A stretch of DNA of 47,910 nt. It comes from JAGOUB01 sp964640945 (GTDB lineage: Bacteria; Patescibacteriota; Gracilibacteria; Peribacterales; Peribacteraceae). A program made the position numbers and the translations under genes. The stretch is taken from positions 1-47,910 of the forward strand of contig CAZXIV010000009.1 in the NCBI GenBank assembly GCA_964640945.1. The letters are read 5' to 3'. The notes beneath the pieces are model-generated. The model was not told where the DNA came from. It saw only the letters and a program-made list of their open reading frames with translations, and made no database searches. The stretch's first letter is position 1, and every line of letters begins with the position of its first letter. Below are positions 7,050-16,574 of this stretch, piece after piece.

Positions 7050-7849
7050 TACAGCGAGAGGAAGAAATTGATCAAGATGTACGAGCTCACCACCACGGAG
7101 ATGGCGATCACAGCCGTAAAGAGGGCTTTCTTCGCGGTCTCTTTTTGGTCTTCGTTCACCGATATCACCAGCACGATGCCCGCACCCACAAACCACAGCA
7201 CCGCCAGCGCGCCAAAGATGGTGAGTAGATAGTTGGCCATACCGACGATCTCGGGTGTGAGCACACCCAGTCCTACGCCCGGCACAAAGGCGGCGACGAC
7301 GGTGTTGGCCAAGGTTAAGATGACGACCGCGATAAAGGCGCTCAGGAGACGTTTCTTCGCCTTGTCGCGCTCGCCGTCGTCCTGCACGAGCACCAGGCGG
7401 AACGCCACCACCACAATCACCACCGTCACCAGCGCGCCGGTCAGGAGCTTGATGTAGAGCGCCACGTTGCTGAAGGCGCTTTCGAGTGGCTCGGGGTTCA
7501 CGATGGTGTTGCGCGCGCTCTCGCCGAACGCTTCCACAAAGAAACTCGCCAAGCTCATGTAGGCGCAGCCGTAGATGGCTTGCTCGTAGCCGCTCTTCGC
7601 CGTCTTGGTGGCTTCCTCATCGCTGGCCTGGATGAGCAAACGAAAGGCGTAGAAGAAGAAGTTCGCCAGCGCCCCGGCGATAAAGACGAGGCGCATTGCT
7701 TTAAACACCACCTCTTGGAGGAATTCGTTAAACCCCTCGGCTCCGCCGGCGGCGCATGGCACGAAGGCGAAAGGACAGGGGTTGATCTGGGCGTCAGCGG
7801 TTCCGAGGAGCAATCCCAGCACAGCCGGCAGGAGTGTCATGAAGGGCAT
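7049..7849 (-). CDS. VirB2/TrbC-like multi-pass membrane protein (first of tandem pair)
   Basis: The 266-residue protein has an N-terminal signal sequence ending near ADA, a short Cys-containing periplasmic stretch (NPCPFAFVPCAAGG) and about six hydrophobic helices separated by charged linkers (SDEEATKTAKSG, QDDGERDKAKKR, NEDQKETAKKA). The repeated charged-linker-plus-helix pattern matches the gene downstream, so the two are paralogues. I chose ATG 7849; the frame also allows TTG 7852 and ATG 7840. No Shine-Dalgarno site is visible. TATACT on the minus strand about 8-14 nt upstream suggests a near-leaderless transcript. It could form part of a pilus or secretion channel, but no ATPase or other secretion gene is in the window. 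Confidence 0.7.
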   Translation of the reverse strand: MPFMTLLPAVLGLLLGTADAQINPCPFAFVPCAAGGAEGFNEFLQEVVFKAMRLVFIAGALANFFFYAFRLLIQASDEEATKTAKSGYEQAIYGCAYMSLASFFVEAFGESARNTIVNPEPLESAFSNVALYIKLLTGALVTVVIVVVAFRLVLVQDDGERDKAKKRLLSAFIAVVILTLANTVVAAFVPGVGLGVLTPEIVGMANYLLTIFGALAVLWFVGAGIVLVISVNEDQKETAKKALFTAVIAISVVVSSYILINFFLSL

Positions 7850-8002
7850 CAATCGAGATAGTATAGCGGAAAAAGCCCGTTTGAGCCAGGTCCTGCGCCC
7901 TATGAAGGTTCTAAATGGCGTTCTTGCGGCTTTTTAGGCCTGCCGCTAGAGTGGCGTTCCGCTAGCGCGCCCATTGCGCCTGCGCTACACTCTCGTCGAC
8001 CT

Positions 8003-8188
8003 ATGTCCAAGAAGCCTACACCAAAGAAGCACCGCGCGAAGCGCGCGACCCGCCTCCAACATTCTCACTACGTGGGTCTGGAGGTCGTCCGTCTGCGCAA
8101 TAAGAGCCAGTCTCCCTACGCCGCTCCCGCTGTGCCGAAGCGCCAGGGCGACAAGGCTCTCAAGAGCATTACGCGCATCAAGGCCTAA
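8003..8188 (+). CDS. Small very basic protein, possibly a divergent ribosomal protein bL32
   Basis: The 61-residue product is rich in Lys/Arg (MSKKPTPKKHRAKRATR at the N-terminus), as expected for an RNA- or ribosome-binding protein. It lies immediately upstream of nusB and rnc; rpmF (bL32) is often found near rnc and bL32 starts with a similar KPTxxKR...R..H pattern, but the zinc-ribbon cysteines are absent and the C-terminus does not match. TACACT (7986-7991) ends 11 nt before the ATG, so the transcript would be almost leaderless. The bL32 suggestion is weak; the gene itself is likely real. Confidence 0.5.
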   Translation: MSKKPTPKKHRAKRATRLQHSHYVGLEVVRLRNKSQSPYAAPAVPKRQGDKALKSITRIKA

Positions 8189-8221
8189 AAAGGCCTCTGG
8201 TCCGTTTCCCCTCCCGACGCC

Positions 8222-8695
8222 ATGGCCCGCCGCCGTCACCTCTCGCGCATCGCCGTCATGCAGGTGCTGTTTGAGCGCGAGGTCCGTCCCGAGATTGATC
8301 CCGTCCTCACTCTCAAGCGCAATATCGTCGAGCTCGGCGGTTGCGATGAGGAGTTTGCCGAGTCTCTCCTCGAGGGCACGTTGGCCGGCGAAGGCGGGTT
8401 GAAAGAGCTTATTCAAAAGCACGCCCCCGGCTGGAGCCTCGAGCGCATGGATCCCATTTCGCGTTGCGTGCTCTGCTGCAGCACCTTCGAGCTCACCAAG
8501 AACGCCGATACGCCGGTGCCAGTCATCATCAACGAAGCCATTGAGATCGCCAAAGAATTCGGCTCCGACGAGAGCGGTAAGTTTGTCAACGGTGTGCTCA
8601 ATGCCCTGGCCCACGAATTCCGCCCCGACGAAGCTCGTCCGCCCAAAGCGGTCGAGCCGCCTTCCGCCCCGCCCGCCGCCGGCCTCGATGCCTAA
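8222..8695 (+). CDS. nusB: Transcription antitermination factor NusB
   Basis: An all-helical RNA-binding protein that works with NusE (S10) at boxA in rRNA transcription. The 157-residue protein shows the N-terminal RRHLSRIAVMQVLFE motif and the diagnostic C-terminal IINEAIEIAKEFGSDESGKF followed by VNGVLNAL (about residues 101-127). The C-terminal 25 residues are a Pro/Ala-rich extension beyond the usual family end. The leader is C/T-rich and has no Shine-Dalgarno site. It is followed 24 nt later by rnc. Confidence 0.93.
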   Translation: MARRRHLSRIAVMQVLFEREVRPEIDPVLTLKRNIVELGGCDEEFAESLLEGTLAGEGGLKELIQKHAPGWSLERMDPISRCVLCCSTFELTKNADTPVPVIINEAIEIAKEFGSDESGKFVNGVLNALAHEFRPDEARPPKAVEPPSAPPAAGLDA

Positions 8696-8719
8696 GGCTC
8701 CCATGCGTATGCTCCGCCT

Positions 8720-9415
8720 ATGACTGCGCAGCCCCGTCCCTTCGTTCTCCTGGAGAAGGCGATTGATTGCTCCTTCCGCAAGAAGGACCTTTTAGCGCAG
8801 GCTCTCACGCACCGCAGTGCCGCCCGCGAGGCTCGCGCCCACGGCCATAACGAACGTCTGGAATTCCTCGGCGACGCCGTCTTAGAACTGGCCACCACCG
8901 AGTACCTCTTCCACTTGAGCTCCAAGCCTGAAGGCGAACTCACGAACTGGCGTTCCGCCCTCGTGCAACGCGACCATTTGGCCACCGTCGGCCGCGAGTT
9001 ACAACTTGGTGAATACATGCTCATGAGCCATGGCGAGGAGGCCAGTGGCGGCCGCGACCGCGATTCGCTCCTCGCTAATACTCTCGAGGCCGTCATTGGC
9101 GCCATCTTTCTCGACCGCGGCTTCGAGGCTGCCAAAGAGTTCTGTTCCAAGTTTATCCTCCTTCGCCTGCAACACCTCTTGGCCCAGGGTAAAGATCGCG
9201 ACGAGAAAAGCGTCTTCCAGGAGAAGGCTCAGGATCGCCTTGGTATTACTCCGCACTACAACACCGTCGATGCCTCGGGTCCTGACCACGATAAATCCTT
9301 CGTGTGTGCCGTGTTTCTCGGCGAGGAGAAAGTGGCTGAGGGGACAGGGAGCAGCAAACAGCGCGCCGAGCAGGCCGCTGCCAAGGCCGGTCTGAAGGCC
9401 AAAAAGTGGAAGTAA
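8720..9415 (+). CDS. rnc: Ribonuclease III
   Basis: Cleaves double-stranded RNA, including rRNA precursors. The 231-residue protein has the signature NERLEFLGDAVLEL (about residues 46-59) with the metal-binding Glu/Asp, a second acidic site in LEAVIGAIFLDRGF (about 113-126), and a C-terminal dsRNA-binding domain (about 158-229, ending KQRAEQAAAKAGL). TATGCT (8708-8713) ends 6 nt before the ATG, consistent with a leaderless transcript from a promoter inside the end of nusB. Confidence 0.96.
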   Translation: MTAQPRPFVLLEKAIDCSFRKKDLLAQALTHRSAAREARAHGHNERLEFLGDAVLELATTEYLFHLSSKPEGELTNWRSALVQRDHLATVGRELQLGEYMLMSHGEEASGGRDRDSLLANTLEAVIGAIFLDRGFEAAKEFCSKFILLRLQHLLAQGKDRDEKSVFQEKAQDRLGITPHYNTVDASGPDHDKSFVCAVFLGEEKVAEGTGSSKQRAEQAAAKAGLKAKKWK

Positions 9416-9419
9416 AAAA

Positions 9420-9438
9420 CCCGCGCTCAGAGCGCGGG
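9420..9438 (-). terminator. Rho-independent terminator between convergent rnc and small membrane gene
   Basis: CCCGCGCT (9420-9427) pairs with AGCGCGGG (9431-9438) around a 3-nt loop, followed on the minus strand by GTTTTTTAC. The stop codon of the leftward gene (9427-9429) lies inside the hairpin. Confidence 0.8.
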
Positions 9439-9615
9439 AATGGTTTGCGGCAGCGCGGGCTGACGCTTTTTAGGCTTATCACGGTTGCACACCGCAATGA
9501 GAAAACAGACGGCTGTCCAAAGACCGGACAGCACGATTGCCAGCGCCAAAATGACGCCAATACAGACAACCACCAGCACGAAGCGGGCCCACTGCCAGTA
9601 TCGAATCAAGCTCAT
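9427..9615 (-). CDS. Small two-pass membrane protein
   Basis: The 62-residue product has a long hydrophobic core (about residues 11-43) that can form two membrane passes, then a basic cytosolic tail (NRDKPKKRQ). A strong GGAGG site lies 8 nt before the ATG, and a terminator overlaps the stop, so this is a genuine independent gene even though it is short. It belongs to the minority of Shine-Dalgarno-led genes here. It lies downstream of rpsJ on the same strand, with 164 bases between. Function unknown. Confidence 0.75.
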   Translation of the reverse strand: MSLIRYWQWARFVLVVVCIGVILALAIVLSGLWTAVCFLIAVCNRDKPKKRQPALPQTIPAL

Positions 9616-9779
9616 GACTGAGCCTCCACTATGAAAGAATGAACTGCCGATATTTGAGCAGATATGGCTTCACGAAGCCAGCAACTTCAAACAAGCTGCC
9701 CACATTCGAAAAATCTATCTTTAGAAAAGACAGGCGTGTTTTCTTCAGTGATGCGACCCAAATGGTTCGTCCTTAGGAC

Positions 9780-10208
9780 TCACTTCATCTGGATCTCGAT
9801 GTCCACGCCGGACGGCAGGCTTAAGCCCTGGAGGCTCTCGACCGTCTTAAACGTGGTTTCCGTCAGGTCGATCAGGCGGCGATGCGTGCGCATCTCGTAC
9901 TGGTCGCGGGCGTTCTTATGGACGAAGAACGACTTATTGACGGTAAACTTGCGGATCTTGGTGGGCAGCGGGAGGGGGCCGTGGATAACGGCGCCGCTGC
10001 GCTCGGCCGCTTCGATAATCTTGGCCGCCGCCTCGTCGAGCACGCGGTAGTCGAAGGCGCTGAGGCGAATGCGAATGCCGGGGATTGAGCCCGTGTCCTT
10101 ACCTTTCTTGGTCGCCGGAACAGCCGCTTCAGCGGCGGGCTTCTCCGCTTTCTTGGCGGGAGCCTTCTTCTCGACTTTCTCGGCGGTCTTCTTCTTCGGG
10201 GTGGTCAT
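9780..10208 (-). CDS. rpsJ: 30S ribosomal protein S10 (uS10/NusE) with N-terminal extension
   Basis: The core from about residue 43 (IRIRLSAFDYRVLDEAA) to the end (SGVDIEIQMK) is a typical S10 of about 100 residues, which binds the 30S head and also pairs with NusB. Before it lies an extension of about 40 residues, rich in Lys, Ala and Pro (MTTPKKKTAEKVEKKAPAKK at the start), probably disordered. I chose ATG 10208 over the longer open frame to 10268 because the upstream part is C/T-rich leader. It follows tuf by 82 nt. The other S10-operon genes (rplC, rplD and so on) do not follow. Confidence 0.94.
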   Translation of the reverse strand: MTTPKKKTAEKVEKKAPAKKAEKPAAEAAVPATKKGKDTGSIPGIRIRLSAFDYRVLDEAAAKIIEAAERSGAVIHGPLPLPTKIRKFTVNKSFFVHKNARDQYEMRTHRRLIDLTETTFKTVESLQGLSLPSGVDIEIQMK

Positions 10209-10290
10209 ACCAAGGGTGAGGAAGGAACAGGGGGGTAGAGAGGAGATCGGAGGGCGGGGAGTATCCACGCCCTCCTATGCTCCGTCAATA

Positions 10291-11472
<1,182 letters not shown>

Positions 11473-11540
11473 AGCTGGGAAGGGAAAAAGGGGTAGGGGG
11501 GCATGAAGGGGATATGCCACCCCTTCGAAAAAGCTGGGAT

Positions 11541-11570
11541 AGTGTAAGGAATGGAAGCGCCTTTCGTCAA
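11541..11570 (-). promoter_or_regulatory. tuf promoter
   Basis: On the minus strand TTGACG (11565-11570), 18-nt spacer, TACACT (11541-11546). The predicted start near 11534 gives a leader of about 60 nt that is strongly pyrimidine-rich. Confidence 0.7.
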
Positions 11571-11715
11571 CATTCTTTTTGAGCGGTTTCCCAGAACGGG
11601 GCTCATCCGCCAAATTTGACTAAAATTAATAAATATGTAAATATTACATTTAAAGACAGACGGTCCTTGCCCCCCTCCCGCTCGGTGACGAGGGCCGGTT
11701 CTGGTGAGGCCCTTG

Positions 11716-13584
11716 TTATTCGGCAAGGACGCCCTCGCGCTGGAGCTCTACCATCCGGCGGTAGCTCTCGCAGGTCTTCATGAGTGCGTCGTGCGGGGCG
11801 CAGGCGATAAGCTGGCCGCCTTCTAAGACGGCGATGCGGTCCATGGCGCGTACCGTTGAAAGGCGGTGGGCGATTACGACCGCGGTTCGTCCTTCTAATA
11901 AAGAGGCAATGCCTTGCTGCACCGCCCGCTCGGTGAGCGAGTCGAGGGCACTGGTGGCTTCGTCGAGGATGACGACCTTGGGGTTTTTGAGGATAGCGCG
12001 AGCGATGGCGATGCGCTGGCGTTGGCCGCCGGAGAGTTTTACGCCACGTTCGCCGATTTCGGTGTTGTAGCCATCGGACAGTTTCTCAATGAACTCGTGC
12101 GCGGCGGCGCGCTTGGCGGCGTCTTCCACGTCGGCCTGGCTGGCGCCGGGGCGCGAGTAGCGGATGTTCTCGAGCACCGTGGCGTTGAACATGATGTTTT
12201 CTTGGAGTACGAGGCCCACCTGCCGGCGCCACCACGGTAGGTCGAGCTGCTTAAGATCGACGCCGTCAATCAGAATCGCGCCGTCCGTCACGTCGTAGAA
12301 GCGGTTCAAGAGCGTGGCGATGGTCGACTTGCCGGCGCCCGATTGGCCCACCAGCGCCACGTGCTCGCCGGCCTTGATGGTGAGCGAAAGGTGGCTGATG
12401 GCGGCGTTGGGCGGGGTGATGGCCGCGGCCTTAGCCGGCACGGCGTGCTCATGCTCGGGCTTGGGCGAGATTTCACCTTGGCACTCCGGGCAGGGCTCGT
12501 GCGGCTGCGTATGATCCTTCGTTGCCGCCGCCGTCGCTTGCTTCTGCCGGTGATAGCGGAACGACACATCTCTAAATTCCAGCCGGCCTGCCAAGGCGGG
12601 GATTGTTTTCTGCCCGGGTTGGAGGCCGTCTTCGACCGTTCGTTCCATAAGGCCCGCGGCCAGGCGCACCTTCGAGAGACTCTTGCTCCATTGCGGCAGT
12701 GCGCCGGCTAAGATCTCGAATGGCGTGAGGACGCGGAAGAATGAGCTCTGGAAGAACGTGATGCCGCCCAGGCTCAGCACGCCTTCGGCGAAGAACATCA
12801 CGCCGCCGGCGATGAGCAGAATGCGCGCCAGCATGAAGAAATTGAGCGCTTCCAAAAACGCCCAGCTGCGGTTTACCCGGAGCTGCTTTCGCATGACCGA
12901 CTCCATCATGCCGCTTACCAGGCCGACTTCGTCGTGCTCGCGCCCCGATGACTTCACCGAAAAGATGTTCATGACGGCGTCGTAGGCCCGGCCGCCCGGC
13001 TTGACCCACTCTTTATTGGCCTCGTCTTGCAGCTGGGCCGTACGCCGCGTGCCGAGCAGGACGGCGAGAAAATACACCGCCACCGTCAAAAATAGCAGCA
13101 TCGCCAGCACCGGTTGCATCTGCCAGCTCAAGACGAAGAAGGCGATGGAGGCCAGCGAGCTCGGTACCAGGTCGATGATGATGCGGAAGAGCGAGCCAAA
13201 CTCACCGCTGCCCTCATCGATCATGCGCATGGCTTCGCCAGTCTTCTGGTCGGCATGGAAACTCACGGGCAGGCGCAGCGTATGGCTATAGATCTCGTTA
13301 TAAAGCTCCAGCTCGGCCAGCATCACGTACTTCCACTGGATGTACTTCTCGAGCGCCTGGCAGAGCGAGATGGCGACGAAGAGCGCCCCCCATGTGCCAA
13401 AGAGCAGCAGCAGGTCCACGTCGCCACCTTGGGCCTTGAGTAGCAGTTGATCCACGGCGTAGGCCGTGTAGACCGGCTCCGCTACCCACAAGACGGACAA
13501 TAGGACGATGAGCAGGGCCATCAGCGCCGATTGCCCAGGGTGCCGACGGATGTGCTGCCAAAACAAGCGGAGCAGGATCGTCAT
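11716..13584 (-). CDS. ABC exporter half-transporter with Cys/His-rich insert
   Basis: The 622-residue protein fuses a six-helix type-1 exporter domain (about residues 15-300) to an ATPase domain (about 333-615): Walker A GQSGAGKST (413-421), Q-loop Gln461, signature LSGGQ (517-521), Walker B VVILDE (537-542) and H-loop His573, all intact. It would act as a dimer to export lipid, peptide or drug substrates. Unusually, about 48 residues (347-394) are inserted between the A-loop region (FRYHR, 342-346) and the next beta strand; they include CPEC (365-368) and several His (358, 362, 378, 380), plausibly binding metal. The gene is monocistronic upstream of tuf. Confidence 0.9.
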   Translation of the reverse strand: MTILLRLFWQHIRRHPGQSALMALLIVLLSVLWVAEPVYTAYAVDQLLLKAQGGDVDLLLLFGTWGALFVAISLCQALEKYIQWKYVMLAELELYNEIYSHTLRLPVSFHADQKTGEAMRMIDEGSGEFGSLFRIIIDLVPSSLASIAFFVLSWQMQPVLAMLLFLTVAVYFLAVLLGTRRTAQLQDEANKEWVKPGGRAYDAVMNIFSVKSSGREHDEVGLVSGMMESVMRKQLRVNRSWAFLEALNFFMLARILLIAGGVMFFAEGVLSLGGITFFQSSFFRVLTPFEILAGALPQWSKSLSKVRLAAGLMERTVEDGLQPGQKTIPALAGRLEFRDVSFRYHRQKQATAAATKDHTQPHEPCPECQGEISPKPEHEHAVPAKAAAITPPNAAISHLSLTIKAGEHVALVGQSGAGKSTIATLLNRFYDVTDGAILIDGVDLKQLDLPWWRRQVGLVLQENIMFNATVLENIRYSRPGASQADVEDAAKRAAAHEFIEKLSDGYNTEIGERGVKLSGGQRQRIAIARAILKNPKVVILDEATSALDSLTERAVQQGIASLLEGRTAVVIAHRLSTVRAMDRIAVLEGGQLIACAPHDALMKTCESYRRMVELQREGVLAE

Positions 13585-13672
13585 ACGAAAAAAGTAGGAG
13601 GCCGGTCGCTAAGGGCGGGCATTGAAACTCCTCCCCTGGGCTTTTGTCACGCTAAAAACCCAGATTTTATGG

Positions 13673-13960
13673 TTAAACCCGTGATTTGCCTCGTAGTACC
13701 ACTTTCTCCAGTCTGGTGATGCGTTGTTCGTGACGTTGGCTCACGATGGCGACCTCGATCGTATCGAGCCGATGGTCGATGTTTTCGATCTGCATCGAGA
13801 GTCGACCATCAACAGCCGCCAGTTGCGTGCTGAGTCGTTCATCCAGCGCGGTGATCTTTTTGCTCAACCTTTGCTCAACAGTGTTGATTTGTCCTTCCAG
13901 GGCGGTTCTCATCGCCTGGATGTGTTCCAGCACGGTGCGGAGCGTGATTGCTTTAGACAT
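13673..13960 (-). CDS. Small coiled-coil protein, unknown
   Basis: The 95-residue product is almost entirely helical, with heptad-like spacing of hydrophobic residues from about residue 10 to 85, including repeated ITALDERL, LAAVDGRL and IENIDHRL units 11 residues apart. It ends with basic residues. It is divergent from mutY. There is no Shine-Dalgarno site on this strand. The overlapping plus-strand frames do not look like protein. It may be a structural or regulatory coiled coil; function unknown. Confidence 0.6.
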   Translation of the reverse strand: MSKAITLRTVLEHIQAMRTALEGQINTVEQRLSKKITALDERLSTQLAAVDGRLSMQIENIDHRLDTIEVAIVSQRHEQRITRLEKVVLRGKSRV

Positions 13961-14014
13961 AGGGAGGCATCATGCGCCGCCTTAAAACGACTCTCAATAT
14001 GATACGCTTGCCGC

Positions 14015-14977
14015 GTGTCGAAGAAACCTCAGCCGCAATCGGAAATCGTCGGTTCGTTGCGGGAGTGGTACGGCCGCCATAAGCGGACATTGCCGTGGCG
14101 CGATCTGCCGGACGATGACCTCGATCAGAAAGCCTATGTAGTCCTTATTTCTGAGGTGATGCTCCAGCAGACCCAGGTTTCACGCGTGATTATACTGTAC
14201 AAAAATTTTATACAAAAGTTCCCAACCATGTCGGCGTTAGCGGCCGCCAGTAATGCCGAAATCCTACTGGCCTGGCGCGGGCTCGGCTACAACAGTCGGG
14301 CCTTACGTTTGCGTGATGCAGCGAAAACCATTGTGACGGAGCAGGCGGCGGCGATGCCACGGACACTCGAGGGCTTGATGGCCATCAAGGGCATTGGTCA
14401 CTACACCGCGGCCGCGATCTTAAACTTTGCCTTCGGTGTCGCCGAGCCGTGTCTCGACACCAATATCCGCCGCATTCTCCACCGGGTCTGTCACGGCCCT
14501 GAAACACCGGCCGGGGAGTGGCCGACCGCCGACCGCATTCTGCTTGATGACGATCGTCGCTGGTTGGAGGCAATGCCATCCTCAGTACAATCTGAACTGC
14601 CAGCCATCTTGATGGATTTCGGCTCGGCCGTCTGTACGAAGCGGTCGCCCAAGTGCGAGCAATGCCCGCTTAAAGATGTGTGTCGGAGCGCCTTCAAGGT
14701 GCCGGCGCCGACCAAGGGTGTGCGCCACGCCAAAATGTTACAAGAGCCGGGGCGCCTCATCAGTGGCCGCTTCACCCCCAATCGCTTGGTGCGCGGTCGC
14801 CTCATCGAAGCGTTGCGCGATCATCCTCAAGGCCTCACCGCTCTGGAGCTGGGCCCACACGCGGCCAGCGATTGGAACGCGGGCGAGCATGCACTGTGGC
14901 TGGAGGCAATTCTGTCCAAGCTCATGCGCGATGGTATGGTGGAACAACACGGTCCGCAGTTCAGGCTGGCTTCATAA
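14015..14977 (+). CDS. mutY: Adenine DNA glycosylase MutY, lacking the NUDIX-like domain
   Basis: Removes adenine mispaired with 8-oxoguanine. The 320-residue protein has catalytic Glu47 in SEVMLQQTQ (46-54), the helix-hairpin-helix KGIGHYTAAAI (125-135), catalytic Asp148 in CLDTN and a [4Fe-4S] cluster set Cys207, 214, 217, 223 (C-x6-C-x2-C-x5-C). After about residue 230 the usual NUDIX-like 8-oxoG recognition domain is missing; instead about 90 residues with a winged-helix look follow. The start is GTG 14015, with TATGAT (13998-14003) 11 nt upstream, suggesting an almost leaderless mRNA. Confidence 0.92.
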   Translation: MSKKPQPQSEIVGSLREWYGRHKRTLPWRDLPDDDLDQKAYVVLISEVMLQQTQVSRVIILYKNFIQKFPTMSALAAASNAEILLAWRGLGYNSRALRLRDAAKTIVTEQAAAMPRTLEGLMAIKGIGHYTAAAILNFAFGVAEPCLDTNIRRILHRVCHGPETPAGEWPTADRILLDDDRRWLEAMPSSVQSELPAILMDFGSAVCTKRSPKCEQCPLKDVCRSAFKVPAPTKGVRHAKMLQEPGRLISGRFTPNRLVRGRLIEALRDHPQGLTALELGPHAASDWNAGEHALWLEAILSKLMRDGMVEQHGPQFRLAS

Positions 14978-15012
14978 AAACGCCGCCCGAACCACTGTCC
15001 GGACGGCGTTTT
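14977..15012. terminator. Bidirectional terminator between mutY and rny
   Basis: AAAACGCCG (14977-14985) pairs with CGGCGTTTT (15004-15012), giving an A-tract/T-tract hairpin that can stop transcription from both convergent genes. Confidence 0.8.
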
Positions 15013-15023
15013 GGCGGAGCGAA

Positions 15024-16574
15024 TTACTTGGCAAGTTCCTCCACCCGCTTCTCGCGGATGACGTTCACTTTGATCACACCCGGGTAGGTGAGTTCCGCTT
15101 CGATTTTCTTGGCGATGTCGCGGGCCAGCTCCAGTTGCTTCAAGTCGTCGATCTTTGTCGTATCGACGTAGATGCGGATCTCGCGGCCGGCCGAGAGAGC
15201 GAAGGCGCGGTTCACACCGGCGAAGGTCTTGGCGAGGTCTTCCAATTCCTTCAGGCGGCGGAAGTACTCTTCAATCGACTCGCGGCGAGCCCCGGGGCGA
15301 GCGCCGGAGATGGCGTCGGCGGCGGCGACCAAGAAGGCCTCGGGTGAAGCCATCGGGATGTCTTCATGGTGAGCGGCAACGGTGTGGATCACTTCGGGGC
15401 GGATCTTGAAGCGTTTGCAGATCTCGACGCCGATCTCGACGTGTGTGCCAGCGACCTCATGGTCGAGCGCCTTGCCGATGTCGTGCAGGAGACAGCCTTC
15501 CACCACGGTGCGCACGTCGGCGCCCATCTCTTCGGCGAGCATGCGGCCGATGTGAGCCATCTCCACCGAGTGCTTGAGCACGTTCTGGCCGTAGCTGGTG
15601 CGGAAGCGCAGGCGGCCGATGATCTTAAGCAGGTCTTGCGGGTAGCCCGTAATGCCGAGCTCGTCGACGGCGCGCTTGCCGAACTCGAGCATCATCTTGC
15701 CCACCTGCTCCTTCTGTTTGGCCACGATCTCCTCAATGCGGGCCGGCTGGATGCGGCCGTCCTGGATGAGCTTCTCCATCGAGAGCTTAGCCACGTAGCG
15801 GCGGGCCAGGTCGTAGCCGGAGATCACGATGGCGCCCGGCGTGTCGTCGATGATGACGTCGACACCGGTAGCGGTCTCGAAGGCGTTGATGTTGCGGCCT
15901 TCTTTGCCGATGATCTTGCCCTTCACATCGTCGCTCGGCAGTTGTACCACCGTCGCGGTCGACTCGGTCGCGGTCTCCGAAGCGTAGCGCTGCATGGCCT
16001 GGGCCATGAGGTTGCGCGCCTCATCTTCTACCGACTCCATCATCTTCTCGCGTTCGGCCTTGATCTCCTTGGCAAACTCATCGGCGAACTCGCCCTTGAG
16101 CGCTTCCATCAACTGCTCCTTTGCCTTTTCGGTCGGGAGTTTGGCGGCGGATTCGAGGGCCTTGCGGTGTTCGGCGGCCACCGCGCTGAGTTCGGTCTTG
16201 AGAGCCTCAACTTCGGCCTGGCGTGTGCTGACAATATCCTTCTGGCGGTCGTTCTCCTTTACCTTCTCGTCGAGGCTCTTCTCTTTCTCTTCCAAGCGGG
16301 CCTGGTCCTTTTGTAGACGGACCTCCAATTCGCTGGCGCGCAGCTTCGCTTCGGTCAAAATCTCGGTCGCCTTGGCTTTCGCCTCGACCTCTGCGGATTT
16401 AATCTGGTTCCTGGCGTCGCCAACCTGGCTCTTTAGCTCGCGGAGCTGTTGCTCCAGAGCGGCGAGTTCCTGCTGCTTCGCTTGGCTGAGCTGGTTGTTT
16501 TGCTTGCTGAAAATAAAGTAGCCGGCGCCAAGGCCAACGAGAGCGCCAATGATGAGTCCAAGAATGAGAGACAT
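15024..16574 (-). CDS. rny: Ribonuclease Y
   Basis: Membrane-anchored endoribonuclease that starts bulk mRNA decay in bacteria without RNase E. The 516-residue protein has the full family layout: an N-terminal transmembrane helix (about 3-22), a long charged coiled coil (about 25-200), a KH domain with GKIIGKEGRN (219-228), an HD metal site LLHDIGKA (His364-Asp365) and the family's C-terminal domain ending YPGVIKVNVIREKR. The leader is GGGG-rich on the plus strand, hence C-rich in the mRNA, without a Shine-Dalgarno site. Confidence 0.97.
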   Translation of the reverse strand: MSLILGLIIGALVGLGAGYFIFSKQNNQLSQAKQQELAALEQQLRELKSQVGDARNQIKSAEVEAKAKATEILTEAKLRASELEVRLQKDQARLEEKEKSLDEKVKENDRQKDIVSTRQAEVEALKTELSAVAAEHRKALESAAKLPTEKAKEQLMEALKGEFADEFAKEIKAEREKMMESVEDEARNLMAQAMQRYASETATESTATVVQLPSDDVKGKIIGKEGRNINAFETATGVDVIIDDTPGAIVISGYDLARRYVAKLSMEKLIQDGRIQPARIEEIVAKQKEQVGKMMLEFGKRAVDELGITGYPQDLLKIIGRLRFRTSYGQNVLKHSVEMAHIGRMLAEEMGADVRTVVEGCLLHDIGKALDHEVAGTHVEIGVEICKRFKIRPEVIHTVAAHHEDIPMASPEAFLVAAADAISGARPGARRESIEEYFRRLKELEDLAKTFAGVNRAFALSAGREIRIYVDTTKIDDLKQLELARDIAKKIEAELTYPGVIKVNVIREKRVEELAK

